From positions 868,001 through 932,000 of the forward strand of contig CBDIIA010000002.1 in the NCBI GenBank assembly GCA_965279475.1: a DNA stretch of 64,000 nt. Direction: 5' to 3'. Positions 23,727 through 31,871 of the stretch are shown here, in pieces. The notes beneath the pieces were generated by a model. The model saw only the letters and a program-made list of their open reading frames with translations. It ran no database searches and was not told where the DNA came from. The position numbers were made by a program, and so were the translations under genes. The first letter of the stretch is position 1. Each line of letters opens with the position of its first letter. This DNA is from Pseudorhodoferax sp965279475. GTDB taxonomy: Bacteria; Pseudomonadota; Gammaproteobacteria; Burkholderiales; Burkholderiaceae_C.

Positions 23727-25496
23727 ATGAGTCAGAACCCGGTTGTCGCAATTACTGCACCTCGAACGCCGAATGGCGATACCGATACCGATTTTCAGTT
23801 GACTGATGGCTCGGGCACCGTGATGGGACTGGGGAGCTTCCACAAGAGTTTGCCGCACAACGAGTATGGCGAGGTCGATTCAGTTGCCTTCACGGCACTG
23901 AAGGGTGCTCAAGTTAGCGGTGACTTTAGTGGTATCCCTCCCGCAGCGCCCGCAAACTCAGCGCAGCTCACCAATCCACGCGCAGGCCTCGCCAAAGACC
24001 GCCTGACGGATCCGCCCCTCGCCTATAGCATGCCTGCGGCGCCTAACGTCCTCTCGGATGCAACCGCCGCCGAGATGACCGAACTCTACTGGATGGCTCT
24101 TTTGCGCGACTTGCCCTTCAATACTTTCGCATCAGATGGGGGTGTTGACAAGGCGACCCAAGACATCAATGGTGCGTTTAATCGCGTCCTTGATGCCAGC
24201 GGCAGCCAACTCAGCAACCGTCTATGGGTGGGCAGAGACGTGCCAGGCGCTCCGGATGGCAAGAGTGCCTCGAACGTGTTCACCGTACAGAATCTGTTCC
24301 GAATGGGTCTCCCGGGTGAAGAGATCGGCCCCATGTTAAGCCAGTTCTTTGTCCGGCCAGCTGTCTATGGCACACAAACGATTGATGCTCGCCAGCGCCC
24401 CTACAAGGCGGGGACAGACTTCCTGACTAACTTCGGTGAGTGGCTAGTTGCTCAGAACACGGGGCGTGATGTACACAACCAAGCCTATCCGTCAGCCAAC
24501 GAAGACAGTGCCAACTACTTTGAGCCACAAGCGCGCTATATCAGCACGATGCGTGACCTTGCACGCTTCGTCAACAAGGACGCGCTTCACCAAGCGTATT
24601 TCAACGCAGCTTTGCTGCTGCTTTCGGGCGGTGCAAAGTGGACGCCCGGAAATCCCTACAGCAATGGCAATCTGCGGGATTCAGGGTTTGGGGTTCTCGG
24701 CGGTCCGCACCTCCTGGCCCTCGTGTCCGAGGTTGCAACGCGCGCGCTGAAGATCGTCTGGTTCCAGAAGTGGCAGACGCATCTTCGCCTCCGACCCGAG
24801 GCCTATGGCGGCCTCGCCCATGTTCAGAAGGTCGGAGCGACGATGAAAGATGGCACTTTGAGCACCCGTGCCTACGGGGTGCCAGCATGGTTCTATGAGA
24901 CCGAGGCGGCCAAGCTGATCAACAAAAAGCATGGCGGTTACTTGCTTCCGCTTGCTTTCACACCAGGCAGCCCTACACATCCTGCTTATGGCGCAGGTCA
25001 CGCCACAGTGGCGGGAGCGTGCGTCACGATCCTCAAGGCATACTTTGCGACGCTCGATTCGAGTGGTAAGCCGCTGCCGCTTTCAACTCTAGGTGAAAGC
25101 GATATGCCTTTCGGCTTGAAGCCGCCCATGAAGGCCTACATCACCGGAACCCGCCAACAAGATCAGATGTGGGATCGCATCGATCTTGGGAAGTTCGAGT
25201 CGGGCCAATTGACGATCGAGGGAGAGCTCAACAAGCTCGCCCAAAACGTAGCCATGGGGCGGACGATGGGTGGCGTTCATTGGCGGACCGACAACGCCCG
25301 CAGTCTCGTTCTTGGGGAAGCAGTCGCGGCTCGGCTGCTCTGCGACATTACCACCGACGTGGCGGAGCAGGTGTCTTTCACTTTTCGCACGTTCACACGA
25401 CGTCCCGATGGCAGTCCGAAGATCGTGACTATTGCTGGTGGCCAGATCAGCGTCGACGGTGTTCCCAAGCCAAGCGGAACCCTGAGCGAGCTCTGA
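23727..25496 (+). CDS. Vanadium-dependent haloperoxidase (PAP2 superfamily)
   Basis: 589 residues. The vanadate/phosphate pocket motifs are in order: QKWQTHLRLRPEAYGG (Lys and Arg, about 348-356), SPTHPAYGAGHATVAG with the acid-base His (about 413-428) and GVHWRTDNARSLVLGE with the vanadate-bound His (about 518). The helical N-terminal part (LYWMALLRDLPFNTF; QNLFRMGLPGEEIGPMLSQFF) is typical of bacterial members. It would oxidise halide with H2O2 and halogenate an organic substrate. No signal peptide is visible. The start is set by GGGAGG 6 bases before the ATG; a longer frame from 23667 has no ribosome site. Base use is lower in G+C than the core genes. It heads a same-strand cluster of redox and peptide-modifying genes. 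Confidence 0.88.
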   Translation: MSQNPVVAITAPRTPNGDTDTDFQLTDGSGTVMGLGSFHKSLPHNEYGEVDSVAFTALKGAQVSGDFSGIPPAAPANSAQLTNPRAGLAKDRLTDPPLAYSMPAAPNVLSDATAAEMTELYWMALLRDLPFNTFASDGGVDKATQDINGAFNRVLDASGSQLSNRLWVGRDVPGAPDGKSASNVFTVQNLFRMGLPGEEIGPMLSQFFVRPAVYGTQTIDARQRPYKAGTDFLTNFGEWLVAQNTGRDVHNQAYPSANEDSANYFEPQARYISTMRDLARFVNKDALHQAYFNAALLLLSGGAKWTPGNPYSNGNLRDSGFGVLGGPHLLALVSEVATRALKIVWFQKWQTHLRLRPEAYGGLAHVQKVGATMKDGTLSTRAYGVPAWFYETEAAKLINKKHGGYLLPLAFTPGSPTHPAYGAGHATVAGACVTILKAYFATLDSSGKPLPLSTLGESDMPFGLKPPMKAYITGTRQQDQMWDRIDLGKFESGQLTIEGELNKLAQNVAMGRTMGGVHWRTDNARSLVLGEAVAARLLCDITTDVAEQVSFTFRTFTRRPDGSPKIVTIAGGQISVDGVPKPSGTLSEL

Positions 25497-25954
25497 CTCT
25501 AGCCAATTCAGCCTAATTTTTAGCGACTGAGCCGATTGCGTCGGGTCGCGCCTTGTACCAAAGGAAAGCGCTTATGTTTCTGCCGCCATGGTTCTTGAAG
25601 TACACGGCGCGCCGTATCTTCCGGCAAGGCTAAGAATTCGTGGCCTCACCAGCCGACGGCGGCGTTAGGGTTGGTTGAACTTCGTGAGTTTCCGGGCCGG
25701 ATTCGATTCGATCTCTTGCATCCTGGGGCTTGCCAACTGGATGGGCGATATGAACTTCGGAGGGCCGGTGGGGCGCACGCCGGCATTTCCCGAGTTCGGG
25801 TTGACGAGCGTCGTTGCCGGTGGCTATTTCGTGATCCCGGCGCTCAGGAATGCACGGTGCCCGGGAGCTTCGGCGTTCCTAGATTAGGTGTTTGTGCAGA
25901 GGGATGTTCGTTGACGCAAAGTGAGGTTGGACTTTTCTCTTTTAGGGAGGTGAA
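25497..25954. other. 458-bp leader region with a possible 19-codon ORF
   Basis: No recognised gene. A short frame at 25574-25633 has a good AAAGGAAAG site 5 bases before its ATG and would encode MFLPPWFLKYTARRIFRQG, an aromatic and basic peptide. A second open frame at 25675-25887 begins with TTG and contains TPAFPEFGLTSVVAGGYFV, without a known family. The region ends with AGGGAGGTGAA, the ribosome site of the LodA-like gene. It may hold the promoter of that operon. Confidence 0.4.
25574..25633 (+). CDS. Possible 19-residue peptide (speculative)
   Basis: The frame encodes MFLPPWFLKYTARRIFRQG, with three Phe, one Trp, one Tyr and a basic tail, behind AAAGGAAAG at good spacing. It lies between the haloperoxidase and the LodA-like gene of a cluster that includes a radical SAM maturase, so it is worth noting as a small peptide. 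Evidence is only the ribosome site and position; it may be a chance frame. Confidence 0.2.
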   Translation: MFLPPWFLKYTARRIFRQG

Positions 25955-27610
25955 ATGGCAGATTCCATCAGGGCCTTGTTCGTCACGCCGGCGTTCGCCG
26001 TTGCACGTCTGGGCGGCAGCACGACACCGATGCATGCTTACGATTGGGTCGACACCCAGAATCTACGTTTCGACAGCGAGACAGATATAGCGCCGAGTTG
26101 GACGTTGGCAGTACAGCCCGACGGGTCAGTGGCACCGTTTCTTCCCCAAGCGGTCGCCTTTCGGGACGGAGATCTCATTCGTCCTGTGGCACCGTTCTTC
26201 GAAGTATGGGCTCGCGTAGGCGAGTCTGGCAGCGACGCCGGTACATGGACCGAAGCTCCACTGACCAACGAATTGCTGGCCTCTGACGGGCTGTCGATCA
26301 GTTCGCTGCGTCTGAGAGTCACCGCGCGCAACCGCAAGGCGGCCCGCCGCTCGGGCGACGAGTCCCATGCCTTCGGCAACTGGCAGTCTCTCTTAATAGC
26401 GGGGAATGACTCCACGGTACGAACGATCGAGGGAACAAGCCCCCCCGGCACCCCTGTTCCCATGATCCCGCCTGGCCGTCCGATTCCGCTTGGCACCGTG
26501 CAGATGTTGCGCAGTACGGCGCAACCGGCGGGGCAGCCGTGGTCCAGGGTGGTGCGCGTGGATACCATCCGGTTCCGATACACGCCGGCTCGCGGCTTGT
26601 TCTATGGTCCTCCGGAAGCCGCGAGCGCACAACCCGCGCTAGGCCGTCTCGAGCCTGCGGTGCTGCCCGCTAATGCGTACCTCGATCCGCAAGCGGGTTG
26701 GCGCGGTGCGGAGACAGGAAACCTCGTCGAGCCCGGAGATACTTACGACGCCGTCGACCAGAGCGCACCCAGGGGACCTTCGCTCGGAGTTGTGGACGAT
26801 ACATGCGAGGTGCACTTCGATGTTTCCCTGAACCTAGCCGCAGGGGGTTCGCTCACGGCGCGTGCGGTCGCATTCGTAGCGCCACCGGACTTTGCGCCGA
26901 ATCACCGGCCGTTCCTTTCCATCGCCGATGAATTGAACGACCGAGAGGCAACGGCCGCCAAGCGCAACGCGGATCTGACCGGCGCAGCACTGGGCGCATG
27001 GGTCGAGGATTTGTTCGAGCGCATCTATGAGACGGTCTCGCTCTTCAACGTCGACCATTACCGAAGCCAGCGGGCGGCGGCTTTGCCGTCGGCGAAGCTT
27101 GAAGGCATCGACCGCGACCAGGGCGAGCGACCCGATCCCGCGCGCGCAATGGGCGGCCGCGATGCGCTTCGCTCACAGGTATTTCAGCTGCAGGCCCCGA
27201 CGGTCAATGACCCCTTGCCACTCAGCCAGCACGCGCGGATGCGGCATCGCGCGCTTTCGGACATCCAGAACCTGGTTGCACTGGTGGCGACTGATGCGCT
27301 TGCCGGACGCAATAGGGTGCGCGAAATCGTGCGGGCTCCCTTCGAGGCCGAAGCATTCGAAAGCGCTGCCTTCAGTTCGATGCGCATGCCGCCATTCATG
27401 CGGCAGTCGAATGCAATGCCCCTCACCCTGTCGGCATGGCAGTACGAGCTGCTGATGCGCTGGGTCGATGAGGTCCGGCAGCAAGCTGTCGCGGCGCCGG
27501 CAGGCGCCGTCATGGCCGTGGCGCCCTCGAAGGCCCGAACGCTTTCGCCCTCCGCTGCGAGCCGCCGATCGGCCGTGCTGTCCCGGATTGACGCGGTGGA
27601 GTTGCGGTGA
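25955..27610 (+). CDS. LodA-like protein (related to the quinoprotein amino-acid oxidase family), no canonical cofactor pair
   Basis: 551 residues. The opening IRALFVTPAFAVARLGGSTTP, the middle SLTARAVAFVAPPDFAPNHRPFLSIADELNDRE and the C-terminal PLTLSAWQYELLMRWVDEV resemble the start, the 'APPdFAP' strand and the 'LT..Q..lL..W' end of LodA/GoxA proteins, which make a cysteine tryptophylquinone (CTQ). It has a single Cys (284), so the usual C-terminal Cys/Trp pair is absent; Cys284 and Trp349 are 65 apart, as in LodA, but in a different sequence setting. The assignment rests on memory of motifs. No signal peptide. The stop overlaps the next ATG by one base (TGATG). It may be a scaffold, partner or inactive homologue for the later proteins. 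Confidence 0.6.
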   Translation: MADSIRALFVTPAFAVARLGGSTTPMHAYDWVDTQNLRFDSETDIAPSWTLAVQPDGSVAPFLPQAVAFRDGDLIRPVAPFFEVWARVGESGSDAGTWTEAPLTNELLASDGLSISSLRLRVTARNRKAARRSGDESHAFGNWQSLLIAGNDSTVRTIEGTSPPGTPVPMIPPGRPIPLGTVQMLRSTAQPAGQPWSRVVRVDTIRFRYTPARGLFYGPPEAASAQPALGRLEPAVLPANAYLDPQAGWRGAETGNLVEPGDTYDAVDQSAPRGPSLGVVDDTCEVHFDVSLNLAAGGSLTARAVAFVAPPDFAPNHRPFLSIADELNDREATAAKRNADLTGAALGAWVEDLFERIYETVSLFNVDHYRSQRAAALPSAKLEGIDRDQGERPDPARAMGGRDALRSQVFQLQAPTVNDPLPLSQHARMRHRALSDIQNLVALVATDALAGRNRVREIVRAPFEAEAFESAAFSSMRMPPFMRQSNAMPLTLSAWQYELLMRWVDEVRQQAVAAPAGAVMAVAPSKARTLSPSAASRRSAVLSRIDAVELR

Positions 27611-28932
27611 TGCAAGTCATTCAACGCCTCGACGCTCCGGCATCCGCGCCGCTCTACAAGCGGTTCAGCTCTGATCAGGGCGAACATCTGCTCGTGCTGC
27701 AGCACTCGCGCTTGTTCGATCTGCCGCGGGAAGTCGCCATTGAACTCGATTCCAACCCACCGGAGTTGCACCGCCTCGCGGGCATGTTGGGTGAAACGCG
27801 ACCAGGCGAAGCCGCGCTGGACCTGGTGGTCAAACCGCCGCCGCAAAGTCTTTCGCTCAACGTCAGTTCCAACTGCAACCTGGCTTGCAGCTACTGCTAC
27901 GCGGACCGCGGTGGCTTCGGCGGCAAGCAGGTCGACCGCATGACGCTCGCGACCGCAATCGCGGCAATCGATCGGTTGTTCCGGGATGCCGATCGGGCCG
28001 CTCCTGTCACCATTGGCTTCCTTGGAGGCGAGCCGCTTCTGAACCGCGCGCTGGTGCACTCGGTGGTCGCCTATGCGTCGCGCGCCGGCGGGGAGCAAGG
28101 CTTCGATGCGCGGTTTTCCATCACAACCAACGGCACGACACTTACTCCCGCAGACATAGACCTGCTTCAGGTCCATCGATTCGCGGTGACCGTCAGTATT
28201 GATGGCGGTGCGGAGGTCCAGGATGCGCAGCGCCCCGACAAACGAGGTCGGGGCAGCTTCAACCGCCTGGCCGAACGCATCGCGCCACTGCTCGCCGCAC
28301 CGGGTCTGGCCCAGGTTGCTGCGCGCATGACGATCAGTGGTGGCAGATTCGACCTTTCCAACCGGCTCGATGCCGTCTGGGAACTTGGGTTTCGAGAGGC
28401 CGGTGTCGCGCCCCTGCGCACGGCGGCCGACGACTCCAACGTTGGTGAATCCGACTGGCCGTCTTATCTAGCAGAGCTTATCGCTGTCTCCCGCCATGAA
28501 ATCGAGCGCGCCCGCAAAGGTGCGTCGATTCGTCTCACCAACCTTGCTGTGGCGCTCAAGCAGATCCATGCCGGTGCGAGTTCTCCCTACCCATGTGGCG
28601 CAGGAGGCGGATACTTCTCGGTGGCCTCTGATGGCCGCTGGTATGCCTGTCACCGGGCAATCGGGGAGGAGAGCTTCGCGCTGGGTGACTCGAACGGCCT
28701 GGACCAGAAACGCCGCCGGGAATTCCTGATCCAGAGGCATGTCCACGCTCAAGCGCCTTGCAACACCTGCTGGGCCCGCTACCTGTGCTCCGGCAGTTGC
28801 CACCAGGAAGCGCGCACCAGGACGACTGCCGGCTGCGACTTCATTCGCGGCTGGCTGGAGTTCTGCCTGGCGGCTTACTGCGAGCTTCTTGCAGACCAGC
28901 CCGCATTCTTCACCTTGGGGAGGCCTTCATGA
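27610..28932 (+). CDS. Radical SAM protein with SPASM/twitch-type C-terminus (peptide or protein maturase)
   Basis: 440 residues. The radical SAM cluster site is NCNLACSYCYADRGG (Cys89, 93, 96), followed by the GGEP loop (FLGGEPLLN, 138-145). The C-terminus holds nine Cys (329, 347, 384, 387, 393, 397, 409, 419, 424) in the SPASM pattern, for example CNTCWARYLCSGSCHQEA, which resembles sulfatase maturases and QhpD. Such enzymes carry extra 4Fe-4S clusters and make thioether or carbon-carbon links in peptides and proteins. The N-terminal 80 residues may form a small recognition domain (LPREVAIELDSNPPELHRL). The GTG codon just before ATG 27610 is ignored. It overlaps the next gene by ATGA. Its substrate is probably encoded in this operon. 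Confidence 0.88.
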   Translation: MQVIQRLDAPASAPLYKRFSSDQGEHLLVLQHSRLFDLPREVAIELDSNPPELHRLAGMLGETRPGEAALDLVVKPPPQSLSLNVSSNCNLACSYCYADRGGFGGKQVDRMTLATAIAAIDRLFRDADRAAPVTIGFLGGEPLLNRALVHSVVAYASRAGGEQGFDARFSITTNGTTLTPADIDLLQVHRFAVTVSIDGGAEVQDAQRPDKRGRGSFNRLAERIAPLLAAPGLAQVAARMTISGGRFDLSNRLDAVWELGFREAGVAPLRTAADDSNVGESDWPSYLAELIAVSRHEIERARKGASIRLTNLAVALKQIHAGASSPYPCGAGGGYFSVASDGRWYACHRAIGEESFALGDSNGLDQKRRREFLIQRHVHAQAPCNTCWARYLCSGSCHQEARTRTTAGCDFIRGWLEFCLAAYCELLADQPAFFTLGRPS

Positions 28933-30725
28933 GCGGTTCGTACTCAGCCAAAATCGTCGCCCGAAACGTTGCCGCGATTCGCCGGTTCGGAGATGGATCC
29001 CGAACCACCGACGTGGTGGCCGGAAATCCCGTCGCCACGCGTCTGGAGTCCGGGGTCGGCAACTGCTTCCCCGGCCTGGAATGCGACTTGCGCAATTTGG
29101 AGCGCCGGTTCTTCCCGTTCATGGAAGTCGAGTCGATAGGCAACTATCTTGTCGTGGCCAGCGTCGACCTGGACGAAGTAGACGGGGCGCGAGCGGCCGG
29201 CAGGATCTCCGCCGCTGATGCTGCTGTCTACCAAGCCCTCGACGGCGATGTTTCCTCCGACCGCCTCGTTCTCGTTGCAAGACTTTCGGGGACCTTCGGG
29301 TTGTTAGGTCCGCTGGAATTGACGCTCCAGCAGCCGTCGATGAACGGGGAAGCAGCGGTCGCCGGCGATCTGATCGACACCAGCACAGGCGCAGCGCGGC
29401 GCCCTGCGGACGCTTGGACAGCGGTCCGGTTGCTTACCGAAGGGACCAGCGTGACTTTGATCTTCCGCCGCGAAGGCTCGACCGGGCAATCCACGCTCAC
29501 GGCGCCTCGTGCCCGCTACCTGGACGACAACGGAGCGCTCTCGGCCGCTTTTCTGCCAGGGGAGCTGACTCAGTCGCTTTGCAGTCCATGGACCCATGAC
29601 TTTCGCGACTGCGGCTGCTTCTACTGGGCTTCTAACCACCCGGACATCGCACGACCCGTCCTGCCCAGCGCGGGCGCAACCGATCAAACCTGGGGGCGCG
29701 ACGTGCCTTGGGAGCGCAGAGACCGCACGATCGGTGCCATCGCGCCGCCGCCGGCTACGGCGGCGAGTGCGTATCCGACCGAGCTGCGGCACTACGAGAT
29801 CAACAACCGGTGGCAAGAACTGCACTTCGTGGTCGGGCGGCGCGAGATCGTCGCGCCCTACACGCCGGGCACCTCGCAACAGCCGGCACCGCTGCCCGGC
29901 CTGCAGGTGCTTCTCGCACATCTGCGCTACGCGGCCGGGGTCGAGCTCGCCGTAGCTCATGAATATCTCTGCGCGGCTTATTCGCTGAAATCTCCGGACG
30001 ACCCTAGCGTCGCGGGCGACGCCGATCTGCGCAACGACATCCGGGCATGCCACGCAGAGTTGATGCGAATCGCAATCGGCGAGATGCGCCACGCAAGGGC
30101 GGTGAACGACATCATCCGAGGAGTCTCTCCGGCCGGAACATTCCAGCCCGCATTGCAGGTGGCATCCCGGGTTCCGGGCCTGCCGGGGCAACTGCGCGAC
30201 GTTCAAATGCGGCCCGCCACGCGCGAGGCTATCGACAGCTTCATCGATGTGGAAGCGCCGTCGGCCGGCGTCGACGGCTTGTACACGCGCATTCTTGCGA
30301 CGCTGGTCACGCCACCCGCGGACGTGGCGCAGGCCGCGTCCGACGAGTGGCGGGAGGCCGTGCGATCCATCATCGCCGAGGGTGAAGACCACTTCCAGAC
30401 ATTCCGAGACATGAAAGAGTGGCTCTCCAATCATGACGAATCCGAATACCTTCGTTCTGCCTCACTGTCTCGGCCTCCTGCTGGAAATGCCGCGAACGAC
30501 GTGCTGCAGGAAGCTTACGCCGCCATGCTCGTCAACTTGAGGGAAGGCTACCGAAAGGGAAGATTCCCCGGCGCGGCGGAGATCAACTCCGCGCGCATGA
30601 GCATGGTGCTGCCGGGAGGCATCAATGCACTCGCCGAGGCGGTCGCCGCGCAAGGGTTCTTGGTCTCGTTCGAAACGCCCGCAGGCGCGGAGTTCGCGCC
30701 GATCGAGCCGCCCCCCACTCTCTAG
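28929..30725 (+). CDS. Ferritin-like (VioB-type) protein with N-terminal Cys/Trp-rich domain
   Basis: 598 residues. The N-terminal half has RLESGVGNCFPGLECDLRNLERRFFPF (38-64) and LTQSLCSPWTHDFRDCGCFYWASNHPD (213-239), where Cys218, Trp221, Cys228, Cys230 and Trp233 lie close together. The second half is a four-helix ferritin-like domain with likely di-iron ligands: Glu339, His344/Glu345, Glu385/His388 (GEMRHA) and Glu484-Glu486/His488. VioB-type ferritin-like domains occur in iminophenylpyruvate-dimer synthases of violacein and related pathways. The CxxW/C segment resembles the CTQ region of LodA-like proteins and would be a plausible radical SAM target (inference). Its start overlaps the radical SAM gene by 4 bp. 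Confidence 0.7.
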   Translation: MSGSYSAKIVARNVAAIRRFGDGSRTTDVVAGNPVATRLESGVGNCFPGLECDLRNLERRFFPFMEVESIGNYLVVASVDLDEVDGARAAGRISAADAAVYQALDGDVSSDRLVLVARLSGTFGLLGPLELTLQQPSMNGEAAVAGDLIDTSTGAARRPADAWTAVRLLTEGTSVTLIFRREGSTGQSTLTAPRARYLDDNGALSAAFLPGELTQSLCSPWTHDFRDCGCFYWASNHPDIARPVLPSAGATDQTWGRDVPWERRDRTIGAIAPPPATAASAYPTELRHYEINNRWQELHFVVGRREIVAPYTPGTSQQPAPLPGLQVLLAHLRYAAGVELAVAHEYLCAAYSLKSPDDPSVAGDADLRNDIRACHAELMRIAIGEMRHARAVNDIIRGVSPAGTFQPALQVASRVPGLPGQLRDVQMRPATREAIDSFIDVEAPSAGVDGLYTRILATLVTPPADVAQAASDEWREAVRSIIAEGEDHFQTFRDMKEWLSNHDESEYLRSASLSRPPAGNAANDVLQEAYAAMLVNLREGYRKGRFPGAAEINSARMSMVLPGGINALAEAVAAQGFLVSFETPAGAEFAPIEPPPTL

Positions 30726-30742
30726 TCCGTCGACCCGCGGCG

Positions 30743-31777
30743 ATGTCCAAAGTGTATGGCGTACGACCTCCGCTCGTCGTGCTAGGGGCGGGGCCAATAG
30801 GTCTGTTGGCTGCGCTGCGTGCCAGGCAGCTCGACTTGCCGGTCGAGATTCTCACCGATCGCTTGCCCGTAGCTCAGGACATCAGTCGGCTCGAGGCGAT
30901 CCCCGCGCAGATGATCGCGCTGCTCGTCGAATTCGGCGTGCATCCTCGCCTGCTCGGCGTTGACCGGGTGCACAGACGCCGGCTGACGCAGTGGCACTCC
31001 TTGGAGGTGATTGCCACCGAGGCTCCGCCCTCGGCACATGTCTCGCGACCAGCGCTCGAATTGGCGCTTCTGGGCCTTGCAACACGGTCTGGTGTTCGCA
31101 TCCGGGCGGTTGGAAGTTCCGTGTCGGTCGATATCGCCAACGCCGCTGATACTGGCTCGCTGATTTTGGATTCGTCCGGGCGCGCGGCACTGTCAGCCCG
31201 ACAGATCGTGCGTCCGGAGATCCCGCTGGTTTGCCGGACCTTCACGCAGGTCTCGAAGGCCAGACGGGACTTGGATGGATTTTCCGTTGCTGCCGGGCCG
31301 CAAGGCTATGCCTACCGACTCGGCAATGCTGAACACTCCACGCTCGGGGTAGTTGGCCACGGAAGCCTGTTGCGCGGCGACTCCTACAAAGTTTTGGAGA
31401 ACATCCGAAGTTTCGCGCCCTGGATCGTTGCGGGCATCGATCTGGAGCGATTGGCACCCGGTCCCGCAGGTGCGGCTTCGCTGCAGTGGTGCGAAGCTTC
31501 CGGAGGAGGGATACAACCTATCGGCGACGCGCGCGTCGCGCGTGACGCACTTGCTTCGCAAGGTCTTGCCATGGGCATCTCCGATGCGCTGCGAGCCGTT
31601 GCGGGCGCGGCTGCGCATGGGAAGATCGATCTGGGTGCAACCGCGCCTCAGCTAACGCAGCATCTGCTTCGGGTCGGCGAACTGATCGCCGCGAGTCCGT
31701 TCGCATCCACAGCGCAATGGCGCGGGTACATGGCGTTTCTTCGGGACCATGCGCCCGTCGTCGATGGGGCATCATGA
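30743..31777 (+). CDS. FAD-dependent oxidoreductase, LodB/GoxB-like
   Basis: 344 residues. The dinucleotide motif PLVVLGAGPIGLLAALRARQL lies at 10-30. Other features are ISRLEAIPAQMIALLVEFGVHPRLLGV, a substrate-domain segment, GYAYRLGNAEHSTLGVVGHG, and an FAD-binding GGIQPIGDARVARDALASQGLAMGISDALRA near 255-285. This is the plan of the tryptophan-halogenase/monooxygenase-like flavoproteins, to which LodB belongs; LodB-type proteins help make the CTQ cofactor in LodA. It starts 17 bp after the ferritin-like gene. Its stop overlaps the ATG of a 26-codon ORF (ATGA). Role: oxidation of a residue or small aromatic substrate, inferred. Confidence 0.75.
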   Translation: MSKVYGVRPPLVVLGAGPIGLLAALRARQLDLPVEILTDRLPVAQDISRLEAIPAQMIALLVEFGVHPRLLGVDRVHRRRLTQWHSLEVIATEAPPSAHVSRPALELALLGLATRSGVRIRAVGSSVSVDIANAADTGSLILDSSGRAALSARQIVRPEIPLVCRTFTQVSKARRDLDGFSVAAGPQGYAYRLGNAEHSTLGVVGHGSLLRGDSYKVLENIRSFAPWIVAGIDLERLAPGPAGAASLQWCEASGGGIQPIGDARVARDALASQGLAMGISDALRAVAGAAAHGKIDLGATAPQLTQHLLRVGELIAASPFASTAQWRGYMAFLRDHAPVVDGAS

Positions 31778-31854
31778 CGTTGGAGAAATATGTGAAGCTG
31801 TTCAAGAACTCGACCTACGACCTAGTCAAGGAGTTGAATGCCGTCGAAATCTGA
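31774..31854 (+). CDS. 26-residue peptide coupled to the flavoprotein gene; candidate precursor peptide or fragment
   Basis: The ATG shares the ATGA overlap with the flavoprotein stop codon, so it should be translated by coupling. The peptide begins MTLEKYVKLFKNSTYDL and ends VKELNAVEI; it is amphipathic, with Lys, Tyr and Glu spaced as in a helix. It contains Tyr6, Tyr15, Glu4, Glu20 and Glu25 but no Cys. A coupled short ORF at the end of a radical SAM operon is typical of ribosomally made modified peptides, of which PqqA is the best-known with a Glu-Tyr link. It could equally be the truncated start of a lost longer gene, since gyrB (opposite strand) ends 17 bp on. Confidence 0.5.
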   Translation: MTLEKYVKLFKNSTYDLVKELNAVEI

Positions 31855-31871
31855 ACCAGAGGACAACAGGC

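Noticed and set aside
25675..25887. 70-codon frame starting with TTG before the LodA-like gene
   Set aside because: No ribosome site, no family match, and an interrupted reading frame context; left only as part of the leader description.
31855..31871. Terminator between the peptide ORF and gyrB
   Set aside because: The 17 bp contain no stem; any terminator must lie inside the coding ends or be absent.
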